A stretch of 47,241 nucleotides of DNA from Planctomycetia bacterium. GTDB taxonomy: Bacteria > Planctomycetota > Planctomycetia > Gemmatales > Gemmataceae. Below are positions 32,918-41,790 of the stretch, one piece after another (position 1 is the stretch's first letter; the number at the start of each line of letters is the position of its first letter). Location: contig SXID01000033.1 of the NCBI GenBank assembly GCA_005772955.1, positions 1 to 47,241 of the forward strand, read 5' to 3'. A program made the position numbers and the translations under genes. A model generated the notes under the pieces. The model was not told the origin of the DNA, did not search any database, and saw only the letters and a list, made by a program, of their open reading frames with translations.

Positions 32918-35776
32918 CTACCTCGGCAACGCGGGGAACATCGGTACGAGGAACACGAGGTCTTCCGCCCGCGAACCGCCCGGCGCGACCCGGCCGCCCT
33001 GATCCTTGCGGTCGGTCCCGACGCTCCAGACCAGAATCTGCCCTCGCTTGATCGGGAATTGAACCTCATCGCCCAGGCGCCCCGGGCCGCTCAGTCGCGT
33101 GCCGCGCAGGTTCTCCCCCGCGGACACGCGGTAGCCGAACGGCCGCTGCTCTTCGTGATAAGGATCGGCCGGGACCACTCCGAGGTACCCGCCCGCGACG
33201 AGGTCCGCGAGCGCCACTGGCGCGGACCTCCGGTCTGTCTGGTACGCGCGCACAGCGAGTTTCAGGATCATCGCCCGGCGTTGCGCGCGCAAGTTTCGGT
33301 CGTTCTCGACCAGGTCGCCAACTGACCGGTTTCGGGTGAGAAGCATTCCGGACCCTGGACGCCCGCTAACGACCCCGGCTCGCTCGGCGACGGGACCGCT
33401 GGCCCCCTGCTCGAACCCCAGACCGAGCAACCGGCGGGTGCGTTCGCGTTCCCACGACACGGTCCAGGCGAACGCGACCAGATCCACCTCCCCCGCGATT
33501 TGTTCTTCGGTTCCGCCGACCGGGGTCAGGTTGGCTGACAGCCATGACCCCGGCGCCCGCATCTGTTCGCGCAGTCTGTACCGGTCCGCGAGGTAGTGCG
33601 GGAGCGTGTCCAGATCGCCGTGGACATCGCGCCGCTCGATCTCGCGCACCAAGGCGCGGAGCGGGTCCGCGGAGCCGGTGTCGCGTTCCAGCCACCGGTC
33701 CGCAGCGAGAAAGGCGTAGCGTTCGACCTCGATTCCGGCGAGCAACGCCATCACGCCGGATCCGTTCCGCAGGTTTTGGGCCAGAGCCAGGACCGTGCGG
33801 AACGCGGGCGCGAACGCGCCGGAATCGCCGGCCGCTTGCTGTTGGAGCGAGCGAACCAGCAGCACGATCGCCATCCGGCGCGCGTTCTCGAGGCTCACCG
33901 CAGTCATCGCCACATTGTTGAACAGTTGGGGCAACTCGAATATACCCACGGGCTTGGTTCCGGCGGTTGTGGCTATCGCGTACCAGTGCGATTCATCGGG
34001 GGCGACGTGCGCATCGGAGTACACACCGTCTAGCCACGACGCGAGGTCTGGATCGGAGACCGGCCACCGATGCTGGAATACGAGTTCCGTTTGGAACCCC
34101 TTCCAGAGCGGGAACCGGAATGACCGGGCAAGCGGCCACCCCTGCCGGAGTACAAGGTCCAGTCGCTCGTCGAGGCGTGGGCGTTGGCGTGCGTCGGCCT
34201 GGCGTTCAGGTTCCTGCGCGACGGAAGTCGCGGTTCTCGCGTACCGCTCGGTCGCGCTGCGGAATTCGCGTCCACTCAGGTTCTCGTCGTACTTCGTCAG
34301 GGCATCGACATACGCGATGTCGTCTTCCGCGTCGGGGAGATCGGGTACCTCCAGAACCCGGTAGCCGAGGCCCATCGCAAGGACGAGGATCGCAGCACCA
34401 GTTCCGCCCGCGAGGTGCAACAGCGGGCCGCGGTGGGTGACGCGCCCGCAAGCCCACGACCGGACGACGAACCGCCCGGTCAGGAGCAGCACCGCGGCCG
34501 GGAGCCACACCTGCCAGTGCCGCAACCCGCCTCCCAGCAGCGATGGTCCCCACAGCGCGGCCAGGCACCCCCCTACCATCACCGCGACTCCGCACGCGAC
34601 GATCAGTTTGCGGAACAGCATCCCGCACACGTGCCCGGCCGCGAATCCGTACGCCGCGGGAACCAGCAGGTACTTCCACGACTGTGGCCCGAGTTCGTCG
34701 AATAGCCGGTCGCGGAAGATCACGGCGAACGTACTGCGTCCGTAACTGAACCGCGGTTGCACCTCAAACTGCGAGCGAACCGCCGACGGTAGAGCAAGGA
34801 GCAAGAGCAGCCAGCCGACGAGAACCAGATGCACCCCGATCTTCGCCGCCCACGCCCGTCCGACCGGGAGCCGCCCTTCTGCCCAGAACGCCGCGGTCCG
34901 GTTCGACTGTTCGTCCCCGAACGCGGTCACCCCGGCCAGCGTGCCCGCGGCCAGCGCCAGCGCCGGCCACACGAATACGACCCGCGTGTCGGGCGCCAAG
35001 AGCGAAAACCCGAACGCGAGCGCAAACGCCGATAGCACTAGACCGGTGATCCGGAGTTGCCGCAGAGCGAGCCACACCAGCACGCGCGGGCCGGAAGCCG
35101 CGCGGTCGTGCCCTGTCGCGCGCGCCCGGTCGGGCGCCGTGAACCACCAGCCCGATGCCGCGAGTGGCGCGACCAGCATGAGCGCCTCGAACACGAGCCA
35201 GCCGAGCGGGCGAGGGTAGTTCGAGCCGGGCGGCGCGAAGACGAGGCAGATCGGGAACAGGAAACCAAACGTCGCGAGCGTCGCGGCCGGGATCGCGATT
35301 CCCACTGAGCCAAGCGTGGTCCGCGCGAGTGTGGACCCCAGTGTGCCCCACGCGAAGGCGAGCAGCCCATACATCAGGAGTCGCGTGGCGAACGGTCGGT
35401 CGGCGAGGCCCAGCGTCGCCGCGAACGCCAGCAGCACGCACGCCTGGGCGAGCGCCAGCGCAACACCCGCCAGGAGTTTCGCCCTCCACAGCGACCACCG
35501 CGCGGCCGGCAGCACCTCCAGAAACGTGAGCGTACCCGCTTCGCGCTCGGCCGCGAACAGCGCGCCCCCGCACACCATCCCGGCTGTGACCACGAGCATC
35601 AGTGTTGCCAATCGCCCAAGCCCAAGCGACTTGATGACATCGGTCGCGTTCGCGCCCGGCGTCGGCGGGTCGCCCAGCGTGGCGGTACCGACGAGCAGGC
35701 CACCGCCCAGCACAACCAATGTGAGCGCGATGAGCCACTGCTCGCGGAACTCCTTCCACACCACGGCGCGGATCAC
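32918..35776 (-). CDS. ABC-2 type permease
   Basis: A 952-residue membrane protein that forms the transport part of an ABC exporter. It opens VIRAVVWKEFREQWLIALTL, the usual ABC-2 start, and has many hydrophobic helices in the first about 500 residues, including LATLMLVVTAGMVCGGALFA and AALGFGFSL-type segments. The last 400 residues are mainly soluble and contain helical and charged stretches. I start at the GTG ending at 35776 because GAGGA is seven bases upstream; a TTG at 35851 has no ribosome binding site. It follows the ATPase by about 84 bases on the same strand. Cargo is unknown. The length is roughly twice a typical ABC-2 permease. Confidence 0.82.
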   Translation of the reverse strand: MIRAVVWKEFREQWLIALTLVVLGGGLLVGTATLGDPPTPGANATDVIKSLGLGRLATLMLVVTAGMVCGGALFAAEREAGTLTFLEVLPAARWSLWRAKLLAGVALALAQACVLLAFAATLGLADRPFATRLLMYGLLAFAWGTLGSTLARTTLGSVGIAIPAATLATFGFLFPICLVFAPPGSNYPRPLGWLVFEALMLVAPLAASGWWFTAPDRARATGHDRAASGPRVLVWLALRQLRITGLVLSAFALAFGFSLLAPDTRVVFVWPALALAAGTLAGVTAFGDEQSNRTAAFWAEGRLPVGRAWAAKIGVHLVLVGWLLLLLALPSAVRSQFEVQPRFSYGRSTFAVIFRDRLFDELGPQSWKYLLVPAAYGFAAGHVCGMLFRKLIVACGVAVMVGGCLAALWGPSLLGGGLRHWQVWLPAAVLLLTGRFVVRSWACGRVTHRGPLLHLAGGTGAAILVLAMGLGYRVLEVPDLPDAEDDIAYVDALTKYDENLSGREFRSATERYARTATSVAQEPERQADARQRPRLDERLDLVLRQGWPLARSFRFPLWKGFQTELVFQHRWPVSDPDLASWLDGVYSDAHVAPDESHWYAIATTAGTKPVGIFELPQLFNNVAMTAVSLENARRMAIVLLVRSLQQQAAGDSGAFAPAFRTVLALAQNLRNGSGVMALLAGIEVERYAFLAADRWLERDTGSADPLRALVREIERRDVHGDLDTLPHYLADRYRLREQMRAPGSWLSANLTPVGGTEEQIAGEVDLVAFAWTVSWERERTRRLLGLGFEQGASGPVAERAGVVSGRPGSGMLLTRNRSVGDLVENDRNLRAQRRAMILKLAVRAYQTDRRSAPVALADLVAGGYLGVVPADPYHEEQRPFGYRVSAGENLRGTRLSGPGRLGDEVQFPIKRGQILVWSVGTDRKDQGGRVAPGGSRAEDLVFLVPMFPALPR

Positions 35777-35860
35777 GGTTTTTCCTCGCACGGAGTCGCG
35801 AGTCGCGAGTTGAAGACTGTGTTCGTCGTACGTCTCTGGCTTGCCACTCAAGACGCGTGA

Positions 35861-36790
35861 CTATTCCCCAACTCGCCGCACCATCGGTAGCGAGCCGTTT
35901 TCGGAAGCGGATTTCGCCATCAGCCCGGCGTACACCTCTTCCAGCGACACCGACACGTCCTCGAAGTCGGACACGTCGGTACGCTTACGCAACGCCGCGA
36001 CCGCGTCAGGGTTTGGGTCTTTCACGAGTACCTGCCAGTAGTGGCCAGTGCCGTATCGCTCCAGAATCGTTCCCAGTCCAGTCGGGTCCGGCGGGCTATC
36101 CGTGAACCGGAGGCTGAACCGGCGCACTTTCTTCCGCACCTCTTCCAATGGGGCCGAGAGAATCATCTGCCCGTCGCGGATCAGACCGACGTGCGTGCAG
36201 GCGCGTTCCAGTTCGGCGATCGAGTGAGACGTGATGAATACCGTGCGTCCGTTTGTGGCGAGATCCGCGAGGCTCGTGAGGAACTCGCGACGCGTGAGCA
36301 GGTCAAGCCCGGAAGTTGGTTCGTCGAGGAGCAACACTTCCGGGTCTGGGGCCAGTGCCAGCGCCAGCCCGACCCGCGCGTACCCGCCCTTCGACAGGTC
36401 TTTTAGGCGTTTCGCGGAATCGAGGCCGAGTTTGCCCGCCCATTCGCGATAACGCTCTAAAAACCCCGGCTTGTGGAACGCGGCCGCGAACCAGCCGATA
36501 TCGCTCACGCTCATCCAGTCGTAGAATCGCGGGCGTTCCGGCATGTACCCGACACGGTACCGCAGTTGGGTCGCCTTCGCCCAGCAGTCAAGGCCCAGAA
36601 TGGTCGCCCGGCCTGTGTCGGGGGGCGACTGTCCGGTGAGGATTTTCATCGTGGTGGTTTTGCCCGCGCCGTTGTCGCCGAGGAAGGCGTAAACGGAGCC
36701 GCGCGGCACGCGCAGGTGCAGCCCATCGAGGGCCGATTTCCCGCGGTACCGTACCACCAATTTCTCGATCTCGATTACATCTCCGGGCAT
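35861..36790 (-). CDS. ABC transporter ATPase
   Basis: A 309-residue ATP-binding subunit. Walker A is GDNGAGKTT at 38-46, Walker B LLLDEP at 153-158, and the switch His is H189 in FITSHS. The signature loop reads LSKGG (132-136) and not LSGGQ. The Q-loop region is GYMPERPRFYDWM. The last 90 residues resemble the C-terminal extension of ABC-2 exporter ATPases. It lies 18 bases after a dehydrogenase stop and shortly before the ABC-2 permease, so the three are likely one transcript. The transported compound is unknown. Confidence 0.93.
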   Translation of the reverse strand: MPGDVIEIEKLVVRYRGKSALDGLHLRVPRGSVYAFLGDNGAGKTTTMKILTGQSPPDTGRATILGLDCWAKATQLRYRVGYMPERPRFYDWMSVSDIGWFAAAFHKPGFLERYREWAGKLGLDSAKRLKDLSKGGYARVGLALALAPDPEVLLLDEPTSGLDLLTRREFLTSLADLATNGRTVFITSHSIAELERACTHVGLIRDGQMILSAPLEEVRKKVRRFSLRFTDSPPDPTGLGTILERYGTGHYWQVLVKDPNPDAVAALRKRTDVSDFEDVSVSLEEVYAGLMAKSASENGSLPMVRRVGE

Positions 36791-36808
36791 TAGCAGCGCT
36801 CGCCCTAA

Positions 36809-37819
36809 TTACGCACGCGAGAAGAACCTCTCTTTGACTTGCGGGTTCACGATCCAGTCTGCCGGCCATTCGCCCGCGAGGAGCTTCACGATCGCGTTCG
36901 CGGGGAGCCGGGCCATGTCCTGGCGGGACTGCTGATCCACGCCGGCCGTGTGCGCGGTCAGGATGATGTTGTCCAGTGTGAACAGCGGGTTCGCTCCCGG
37001 TGGTTCGGTTTCGTACACGTCCAATCCCGCGGCCGCGATCTTGTTGGTTGTCAACGCGTCGTACAGATCCTTCTCGTGAACCACACCGCCACGAGATGTG
37101 TTGATCACGAACGCGGTTGGCTTCATGAGCGCGAGCGTGTCTTTGTTGATGAGGTTCTTCGTGAGCGGTGTTTTCGGGACGTGTAGTGTGACGATGTCCG
37201 ACTGCTTCAGGAGTTCGTCGAGCGGCACAAGCGTGACGTTGTGCGCCTTCATGAACTCGTGGTCGGGCGCGATTTCGGTGGCGATCACGTTCATGTTGAA
37301 CGGAATTGCGCGCTTCGCGACCGCTTTGCCGATGCGGCCCATGCCGACGAGACCGAGCGTTTTGCCGCGAAGGTTCCCAACCGCCCGGCGAGGCCACATC
37401 CCGGCGCGAATCTCGGTGTCCTGTTCGCGTAGTTTGCGGGTGAGCGCGAGCAGGAGCATGAAGGCGTGTTCGGCGACCGCGTCCTGGTTCGTGCCGGGCG
37501 CGAAGCACACCGCGACGCCGCAATCGGTGGCCGCTTGTAGATCCACCGCATCGTAACCAACTCCGGCGCGCGCGATGACTTTTAGCCCCGCCGCGGCGGC
37601 CTTCGCGATAACTTCGCGCGTGTACGGCTCGCTTCCGGCGAGGGTCGCGAGGCACCCAGGCAACTGCGTGAGCAGTTCCTTGACGCTCATTTGTTGTTCA
37701 GTTAGTAAGTTGTCGCGAGGTGGGTATTCAATAGTATAGCCCGCTCCCCGTAGGATTGGCCCGTAGGTGAACTCGATCTCGCGAAGCGGGGTTGGGGCGA
37801 CCAGAACGCGGCGACTCAT
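36809..37819 (-). CDS. D-3-phosphoglycerate dehydrogenase-like enzyme
   Basis: A 336-residue D-2-hydroxyacid dehydrogenase. The Rossmann motif is GLVGMGRIGKAVAKRA, followed by the acidic VIATEIAPD. The catalytic set is Arg in INTSRGGVVHEKD, Glu in DVYETEPPG and His in TAHTAGVDQQS. This set matches phosphoglycerate dehydrogenase-like enzymes, but the ACT or regulatory domain is missing, so the substrate could be another hydroxyacid. The ATG ends at 37819. It is the first gene of an apparent unit with the ABC ATPase and permease, an unusual pairing. Confidence 0.88.
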   Translation of the reverse strand: MSRRVLVAPTPLREIEFTYGPILRGAGYTIEYPPRDNLLTEQQMSVKELLTQLPGCLATLAGSEPYTREVIAKAAAAGLKVIARAGVGYDAVDLQAATDCGVAVCFAPGTNQDAVAEHAFMLLLALTRKLREQDTEIRAGMWPRRAVGNLRGKTLGLVGMGRIGKAVAKRAIPFNMNVIATEIAPDHEFMKAHNVTLVPLDELLKQSDIVTLHVPKTPLTKNLINKDTLALMKPTAFVINTSRGGVVHEKDLYDALTTNKIAAAGLDVYETEPPGANPLFTLDNIILTAHTAGVDQQSRQDMARLPANAIVKLLAGEWPADWIVNPQVKERFFSRA

Positions 37820-38057
37820 GGTGTGAGGTCCGGGGACGTTAGGGAAAGTTAGCGCTCAGGATACGGATTCGTGTCCCGGTTGTGAATGAAGCGGAAACAA
37901 CGAACCTGCGAGTAGGGTGCCGTGTCAGTCCCGCCAAGTGTTCGGCATGCGAATTTGAAGGCCGCGTGAGGGCCGAGGGTCAGAAATAAGGGCTGTGGCG
38001 CGCCTGACGCGCCGTGTTGAGGGAATCGAGGCCATGTTGCTTGACGCGTGACACAAC

Positions 38058-38111
38058 CCGGCTGATGATACCTTTAGAAGGTGCGGACGTCCCGCACCAC
38101 GCATCAGCCGG
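38058..38111 (+). promoter_or_regulatory. Nested-hairpin leader upstream of rsfS
   Basis: An outer perfect 10-bp stem, CCGGCTGATG (38058-38067) with CATCAGCCGG (38102-38111), encloses an inner perfect 7-bp stem, GGTGCGG (38080-38086) with CCGCACC (38092-38098). The structure lies about 120 bases before the rsfS start. It could be a regulatory RNA leader or an intergenic palindrome. No match to a named riboswitch is recognised. Confidence 0.5.
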
Positions 38112-38112
38112 C

Positions 38113-38220
38113 ATGGCTCGGTCGTCGATCGACCCCGGAGGAAGGCCCACGACAACGGTGCATTTCACACCCAGTTGCACGCGGCACCCTGAACCTCCGG
38201 AGGCAACACCCATGCCCTGA
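38113..38220 (+). other. Possible short upstream open frame of rsfS
   Basis: A 35-codon frame from the ATG at 38113 ends with TGA at 38218-38220, and that stop overlaps the AAGGAGGT ribosome binding site used for rsfS. The peptide (MARSSIDPGGRPTTTVHFTP...) has no known family. It could be a leader peptide that couples to rsfS translation, or chance. Confidence 0.25.
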
Positions 38221-38230
38221 AGGAGGTCAC

Positions 38231-38644
38231 TTGAACACCGCCACGTTGAGCACGGTGAGCTTGGTGTCGACCCCGCAACCCGCCCCTCCCCTGAGCAGTG
38301 CCCTTCACCGGGCCTGTGTCGCGGCGAAGATCGTCGCCGACAACAAGGGACGCGACATCTTGGTGCTGGACATGCGTCCGTGCACCCCTCTGTTCGACTA
38401 CTTCATCATCGCCACCGGCACCAGCCGCCGCCAGATTCACACTCTGGCGGAGGAAACGGACGCCGCACTCCGCGCCGAGGGCGACATCCGCATCGGCATC
38501 GAGGGGTATGAGGCGAGTAAGTGGATCGTGCAGGACTACGGAGACATCATGATTCACGTGTTCGACTCGGACACCCGCGACTACTACAAGCTCGAAGAGC
38601 TGTGGGCAGACGCGCCGAAGGTGGACTGGGAAAACGAAGAGTAA
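38231..38644 (+). CDS. rsfS: Ribosomal silencing factor RsfS
   Basis: A 137-residue RsfS/Iojap protein. It binds ribosomal protein uL14 and blocks subunit joining when nutrients are low. Family features are IVADNKGRDILVLDMRPCTP, FDYFIIATGTSRRQIHTLAE, IEGYEASKWIVQDYGDIMIH and YYKLEELWADAPKV. I take the TTG at 38231 as start: AAGGAGGT lies three bases before it and the sequence between here and the family core is short. An ATG-initiated frame from 38081 would add 50 residues with no likeness to RsfS. A terminator hairpin follows the stop. Confidence 0.9.
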   Translation: MNTATLSTVSLVSTPQPAPPLSSALHRACVAAKIVADNKGRDILVLDMRPCTPLFDYFIIATGTSRRQIHTLAEETDAALRAEGDIRIGIEGYEASKWIVQDYGDIMIHVFDSDTRDYYKLEELWADAPKVDWENEE

Positions 38645-38648
38645 AGGG

Positions 38649-38668
38649 CTTCTGGGACGACCCAGAAG
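38649..38668 (+). terminator. Terminator after rsfS
   Basis: CTTCTGGG (38649-38656) pairs perfectly with CCCAGAAG (38661-38668) around an ACGA loop, five bases after the rsfS stop, and is followed by AAGTTT. A further GC-rich palindrome, CGGCCCCAGCGGGGCCG at 38680-38696, belongs to the GCGTCGGCCCC repeat family. Confidence 0.7.
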
Positions 38669-38671
38669 AAG

Positions 38672-38696
38672 TTTAGCGTCGGCCCCAGCGGGGCCG
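38672..38696. repeat. Short GCGTCGGCCCC-family palindrome
   Basis: TTTAGCGTCGGCCCC is followed by a perfect 7-bp hairpin, CGGCCCC-AGC-GGGGCCG at 38680-38696. The core matches the left arm of the palindrome at 9165-9234. It is a single-arm or shortened copy between rsfS and argS. Confidence 0.65.
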
Positions 38697-38710
38697 CGCC
38701 TATAACGAAC

Positions 38711-38759
38711 CTGTCGGCCAGACTGCGCCTCCCATTGGGGTGCCAGTTCTGGCCGACAG
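38711..38759. terminator. 12-bp hairpin upstream of argS
   Basis: CTGTCGGCCAGA (38711-38722) pairs perfectly with TCTGGCCGACAG (38748-38759) around a 25-base loop and is followed by a TCGCTTTTGCT run. It lies 33 bases before the argS start. It may stop read-through from rsfS or attenuate argS. Confidence 0.5.
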
Positions 38760-38791
38760 TCGCTTTTGCTGAGACCTTCGAGCTACCTTCC

Positions 38792-40618
38792 ATGAACCTG
38801 CTGACGCAACTTCGTTCGCTCTTCGAGCCAGCACTAACCGCGCTGGCACCGGACCCGGCGAAGGTGCCGGATTACTTGGGCGCGATCAAGCCGTCTTCAA
38901 ACGCGGACCACGGTGACTACCAGGCGAACATGGCGATGGCGATGGCGAACCGCGCCGCGGGCCAGAAGCCCCCGGACGTGGCGAAGGCGATCATCGCCGC
39001 GATCTCCGCGAACGACATCCTGGAACCGCCAACGGTCGCGGGTCCGGGGTTCATCAACCTGCGATTGAAGTCCGAGTTCCTCGCGAAAGCGGTGCAAGGC
39101 ATCGCAACCGCCCCGAAGTTGGGCGTCGAACCGGCCGCGAAGCCACGTACCTTCGTGATCGACCTGAGCGGTCCGAACGTGGCGAAGCCGCTTCACGTGG
39201 GCCACTTGCGCAGCACGATCATCGGCGACGCGCTTGTTCGCATCCTGCGGTTACTGGGTCATACCGTCGTCGGAGATAACCACCTCGGTGATTGGGGCAC
39301 ACAGTTCGGCATCCTGTTGTACGGCTACAAGAACTTCCGTGACGACCCGGCATTCCAGGCCGACCCGGTGCGCGAACTCGCGAGACTGTACCTCCACGTT
39401 CGCAACATGGCGAAGATCGCTGAGGGCGAAGACGAGGACGGCGCGGGTAACGACGCGATCATGACCGCGTGCCGCGAAGAGACATCGAAGCTGCACGCGG
39501 ACGACGCGGAGAACGTCGCGCTGTGGCAGACGTTCATGCCCGCGTGCCTGGAGATGCTGCGCCCGATCTACGAACGCCTCGGCGTCAAGATCGACCACGC
39601 GCTCGGTGAGAGCTTCTACAACCCGATGCTGCCGGGCGTGGTCGCCGACCTGCTCGCGAAGGGAATCGCCTTTGAAAGCAAGGGCGCAGTGGTGATTCCC
39701 AACGCAAAAGGCATCATTCCGCAAACGGAAGAGGAGCAGGGAAAGGAAGACCCGCCCGCGATCATCCGCAAACGCGACGGGGCGTTCACGTACACGACGA
39801 CCGACCTCGCCACGGTCAAGCATCGCGTCGAGACATGGAAACCAGACACGATGCTCTACGTCGTGGGCGCACCGCAGGCGCTCCACTTCAAGACGATCTT
39901 CGCGCAGGCTCGCCGTTGGGGATACGAAAGCGTGGAGTTCCAGCACGTGCAGTTCGGTTCGATGCTCGGTACGGACCGCAAGCCGTTCCAAACCCGCAAG
40001 GGCGGCGTGATCGAACTAATGACGCTGCTCGACGACGCGGCGTGCCTCAGTTTGCAGAAGTACGAAGCGAACACGGCTGAGCGCCGTTCGCACGGGCACG
40101 ACATTACGGATCTGGACGCCGCCGAAAAAAGCGTGATCGCGGAGGTTGTCGGCGTCGGCGCGGTGAAGTACGCGGACCTGAGCCAGAACCGCACGACCGA
40201 CTACGTCTTCGACCTCGACAAGATGACGAACACGGTCGGCAACACCGCCGCGTACATGCAGTACGCTTACGCCCGTTGTCGCGCGATCTTCCGCAAAGGC
40301 GAAGTCGATGAAGGATGTTTCCGCACGAACCCGCCGAAGGTGGTAATCACACACCCGGCGGAGCGCGCTCTGGCGCTTCAACTGCTCCGCTTCCCGGAGG
40401 CGGTCGAGAACGCCGCGGCCGACTATGCGCCCCACATCATCACCAGTTATTTGTGGGATCTGGCGAAGAGTTACAGCGTGTTCTTCGAGAACTGCCCGGT
40501 GCTGAAGGCCGGAACTTCGGCATTGATAGACAGTCGCTTGTTGCTGGTCGATCTGGTCGGGCGCGTCATTAAGCAGGCGCTCGATTTGCTCGGCATTCGT
40601 GTTGTCGAGCGGATGTAG
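38792..40618 (+). CDS. argS: Arginine--tRNA ligase
   Basis: A 608-residue class I aminoacyl-tRNA synthetase that charges tRNA-Arg. The N-terminal additional domain contains HGDYQANMAMAMANRAAG. The catalytic core has GPNVAKPLHVGHLRSTIIGD (HIGH-type HVGH at 135-138) and, later, YVVGAPQALHFKTIFAQARR. Where other class I enzymes have KMSKS, it reads LGTDRKPFQTRKGG, as in many bacterial ArgRS. The C-terminal anticodon-binding domain contains YMQYAYARCRAIFRK and ITSYLWDLAKSYSVFFENCPV. The ATG at 38792 is chosen over a frame beginning at 38735 because the first residues there are not ArgRS-like. Confidence 0.96.
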   Translation: MNLLTQLRSLFEPALTALAPDPAKVPDYLGAIKPSSNADHGDYQANMAMAMANRAAGQKPPDVAKAIIAAISANDILEPPTVAGPGFINLRLKSEFLAKAVQGIATAPKLGVEPAAKPRTFVIDLSGPNVAKPLHVGHLRSTIIGDALVRILRLLGHTVVGDNHLGDWGTQFGILLYGYKNFRDDPAFQADPVRELARLYLHVRNMAKIAEGEDEDGAGNDAIMTACREETSKLHADDAENVALWQTFMPACLEMLRPIYERLGVKIDHALGESFYNPMLPGVVADLLAKGIAFESKGAVVIPNAKGIIPQTEEEQGKEDPPAIIRKRDGAFTYTTTDLATVKHRVETWKPDTMLYVVGAPQALHFKTIFAQARRWGYESVEFQHVQFGSMLGTDRKPFQTRKGGVIELMTLLDDAACLSLQKYEANTAERRSHGHDITDLDAAEKSVIAEVVGVGAVKYADLSQNRTTDYVFDLDKMTNTVGNTAAYMQYAYARCRAIFRKGEVDEGCFRTNPPKVVITHPAERALALQLLRFPEAVENAAADYAPHIITSYLWDLAKSYSVFFENCPVLKAGTSALIDSRLLLVDLVGRVIKQALDLLGIRVVERM

Positions 40619-40674
40619 GTACAATGTCTGTGTCTCGTTAGCCGCAAGCCGAAGGCGAGCGTCAGGAAACAACC

Positions 40675-41790
40675 ATGTTCGTGGATCGTGTCGAGTTATT
40701 CGTAAAGGGCGGGGACGGTGGCCGCGGGGCCGCGTCGTTCCGGCGCGAGAAGTTCATTCAGATGGGCGGGCCGGACGGTGGCGATGGCGGTGACGGCGGC
40801 AGCGTCATCGTGCGCGCCGACCCGAACGCGGACAACCTCGCCGGTCTCACGATGAAGAAGCACTGGAAAGCCAAGAACGGCGAAGCCGGCGGCGGCTCGC
40901 GGTGCGCCGGCAAGGACGCCATCGACATCGTGCTGCTCGTGCCCCCAGGCACCATGATCCGCGATCGCGATCGCGGGAACGTGCTGAAGGACTTGGTAGC
41001 CCCGGGCGATGAGGTCATTGTGGCGAAGGGCGGTCGCGGCGGGCGCGGGAACGTCCATTTCAAGAGTTCGACCAATCGCGCACCGCGCGAGTTCGAGCCG
41101 GGCGAAGAGGGCGAAGAAAGACACATCTCGCTCGAACTGAAGTTGATCGCGGACGCGGGGCTGGTGGGATTCCCGAACGCGGGCAAGTCGACGCTGCTCT
41201 CGCGCGTGTCGCGGGCCACGCCGGAAATCGCGTCGTACCCGTTCACCACGAAGTCCCCGAACCTTGGCATCGTCACCGGCGACCCCGGGTTCGTCCTCGC
41301 GGACCTGCCAGGACTCATCGAAGGCGCCGCGCAAGGCGTGGGCTTGGGTCACGAATTCCTGCGCCACGTCGAGCGCACGCGCGTGCTGATTCACCTGGTC
41401 GAACCGTTCCCCACGGACGGCGCCGACCCTGTTCACAACTACCACGCGATCCGCAAGGAACTGCACGACTACGCGATCCCGCTCGACGGCAAACCGGAAG
41501 TGGTCTGCGTGAGCAAAGCCGAACTCACCGGGGCCGATGAGGTTCGCGACCGCCTCGCCGCCGAACTCGGGCGCGAAGTGCTGCTCATCTCCGCCGTCAC
41601 TGGACAGGGGCTTCAGTTGGTTGTCGGTCGCGTCACACAGATGATCGCGGACCTCAAGCGCGAAGAAGCCGAAGCCGCTGCCGAGAAGAAACCGCGGGTA
41701 GTGTTCCCAATGGAAGCCGTGATCCGCACCGAAGACTTCCAGACGACCTCGGTGAATAACATCACGCCCTCGGATGAGGCCAAGCCGTGA
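40675..41790 (+). CDS. obg: GTPase Obg/CgtA
   Basis: A 371-residue ribosome-associated GTPase. The Gly-rich Obg domain covers residues 1-158 (VELFVKGGDGGRGAASFRRE, GGPDGGDGGDGGSV and HFKSSTNRAPREFEPGEEGE). The G domain has the P-loop GFPNAGKS at 165-172, the switch YPFTTKSPNLG, DLPGLIEGA and SKAEL. The C-terminal about 40 residues are charged and not a full OCT domain. Obg supports 50S maturation and stress control. Its TGA stop overlaps the coaX GTG start by four bases (GTGA), so the two are translationally coupled. Confidence 0.96.
   Translation: MFVDRVELFVKGGDGGRGAASFRREKFIQMGGPDGGDGGDGGSVIVRADPNADNLAGLTMKKHWKAKNGEAGGGSRCAGKDAIDIVLLVPPGTMIRDRDRGNVLKDLVAPGDEVIVAKGGRGGRGNVHFKSSTNRAPREFEPGEEGEERHISLELKLIADAGLVGFPNAGKSTLLSRVSRATPEIASYPFTTKSPNLGIVTGDPGFVLADLPGLIEGAAQGVGLGHEFLRHVERTRVLIHLVEPFPTDGADPVHNYHAIRKELHDYAIPLDGKPEVVCVSKAELTGADEVRDRLAAELGREVLLISAVTGQGLQLVVGRVTQMIADLKREEAEAAAEKKPRVVFPMEAVIRTEDFQTTSVNNITPSDEAKP

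Larger units (their letters stand above)
37820..38230. other. Intergenic region, 411 bp, with structured leader
   Basis: This gap separates the divergent dehydrogenase and rsfS genes. The first half has no coding pattern that I trust. The second half holds the nested hairpins at 38058-38111, a smaller hairpin GGTCGTCGATCGACC at 38120-38134 and a possible short open frame at 38113-38220. TTGACG at 38041 is a candidate -35 box but no good -10 follows at normal spacing. Confidence 0.5.

Noticed and set aside
35777-35851. TTG start of the ABC-2 permease at 35851
   Set aside because: No ribosome binding site; the GTG at 35776 has GAGGA seven bases upstream and starts the typical VIRAVVWKEF sequence.
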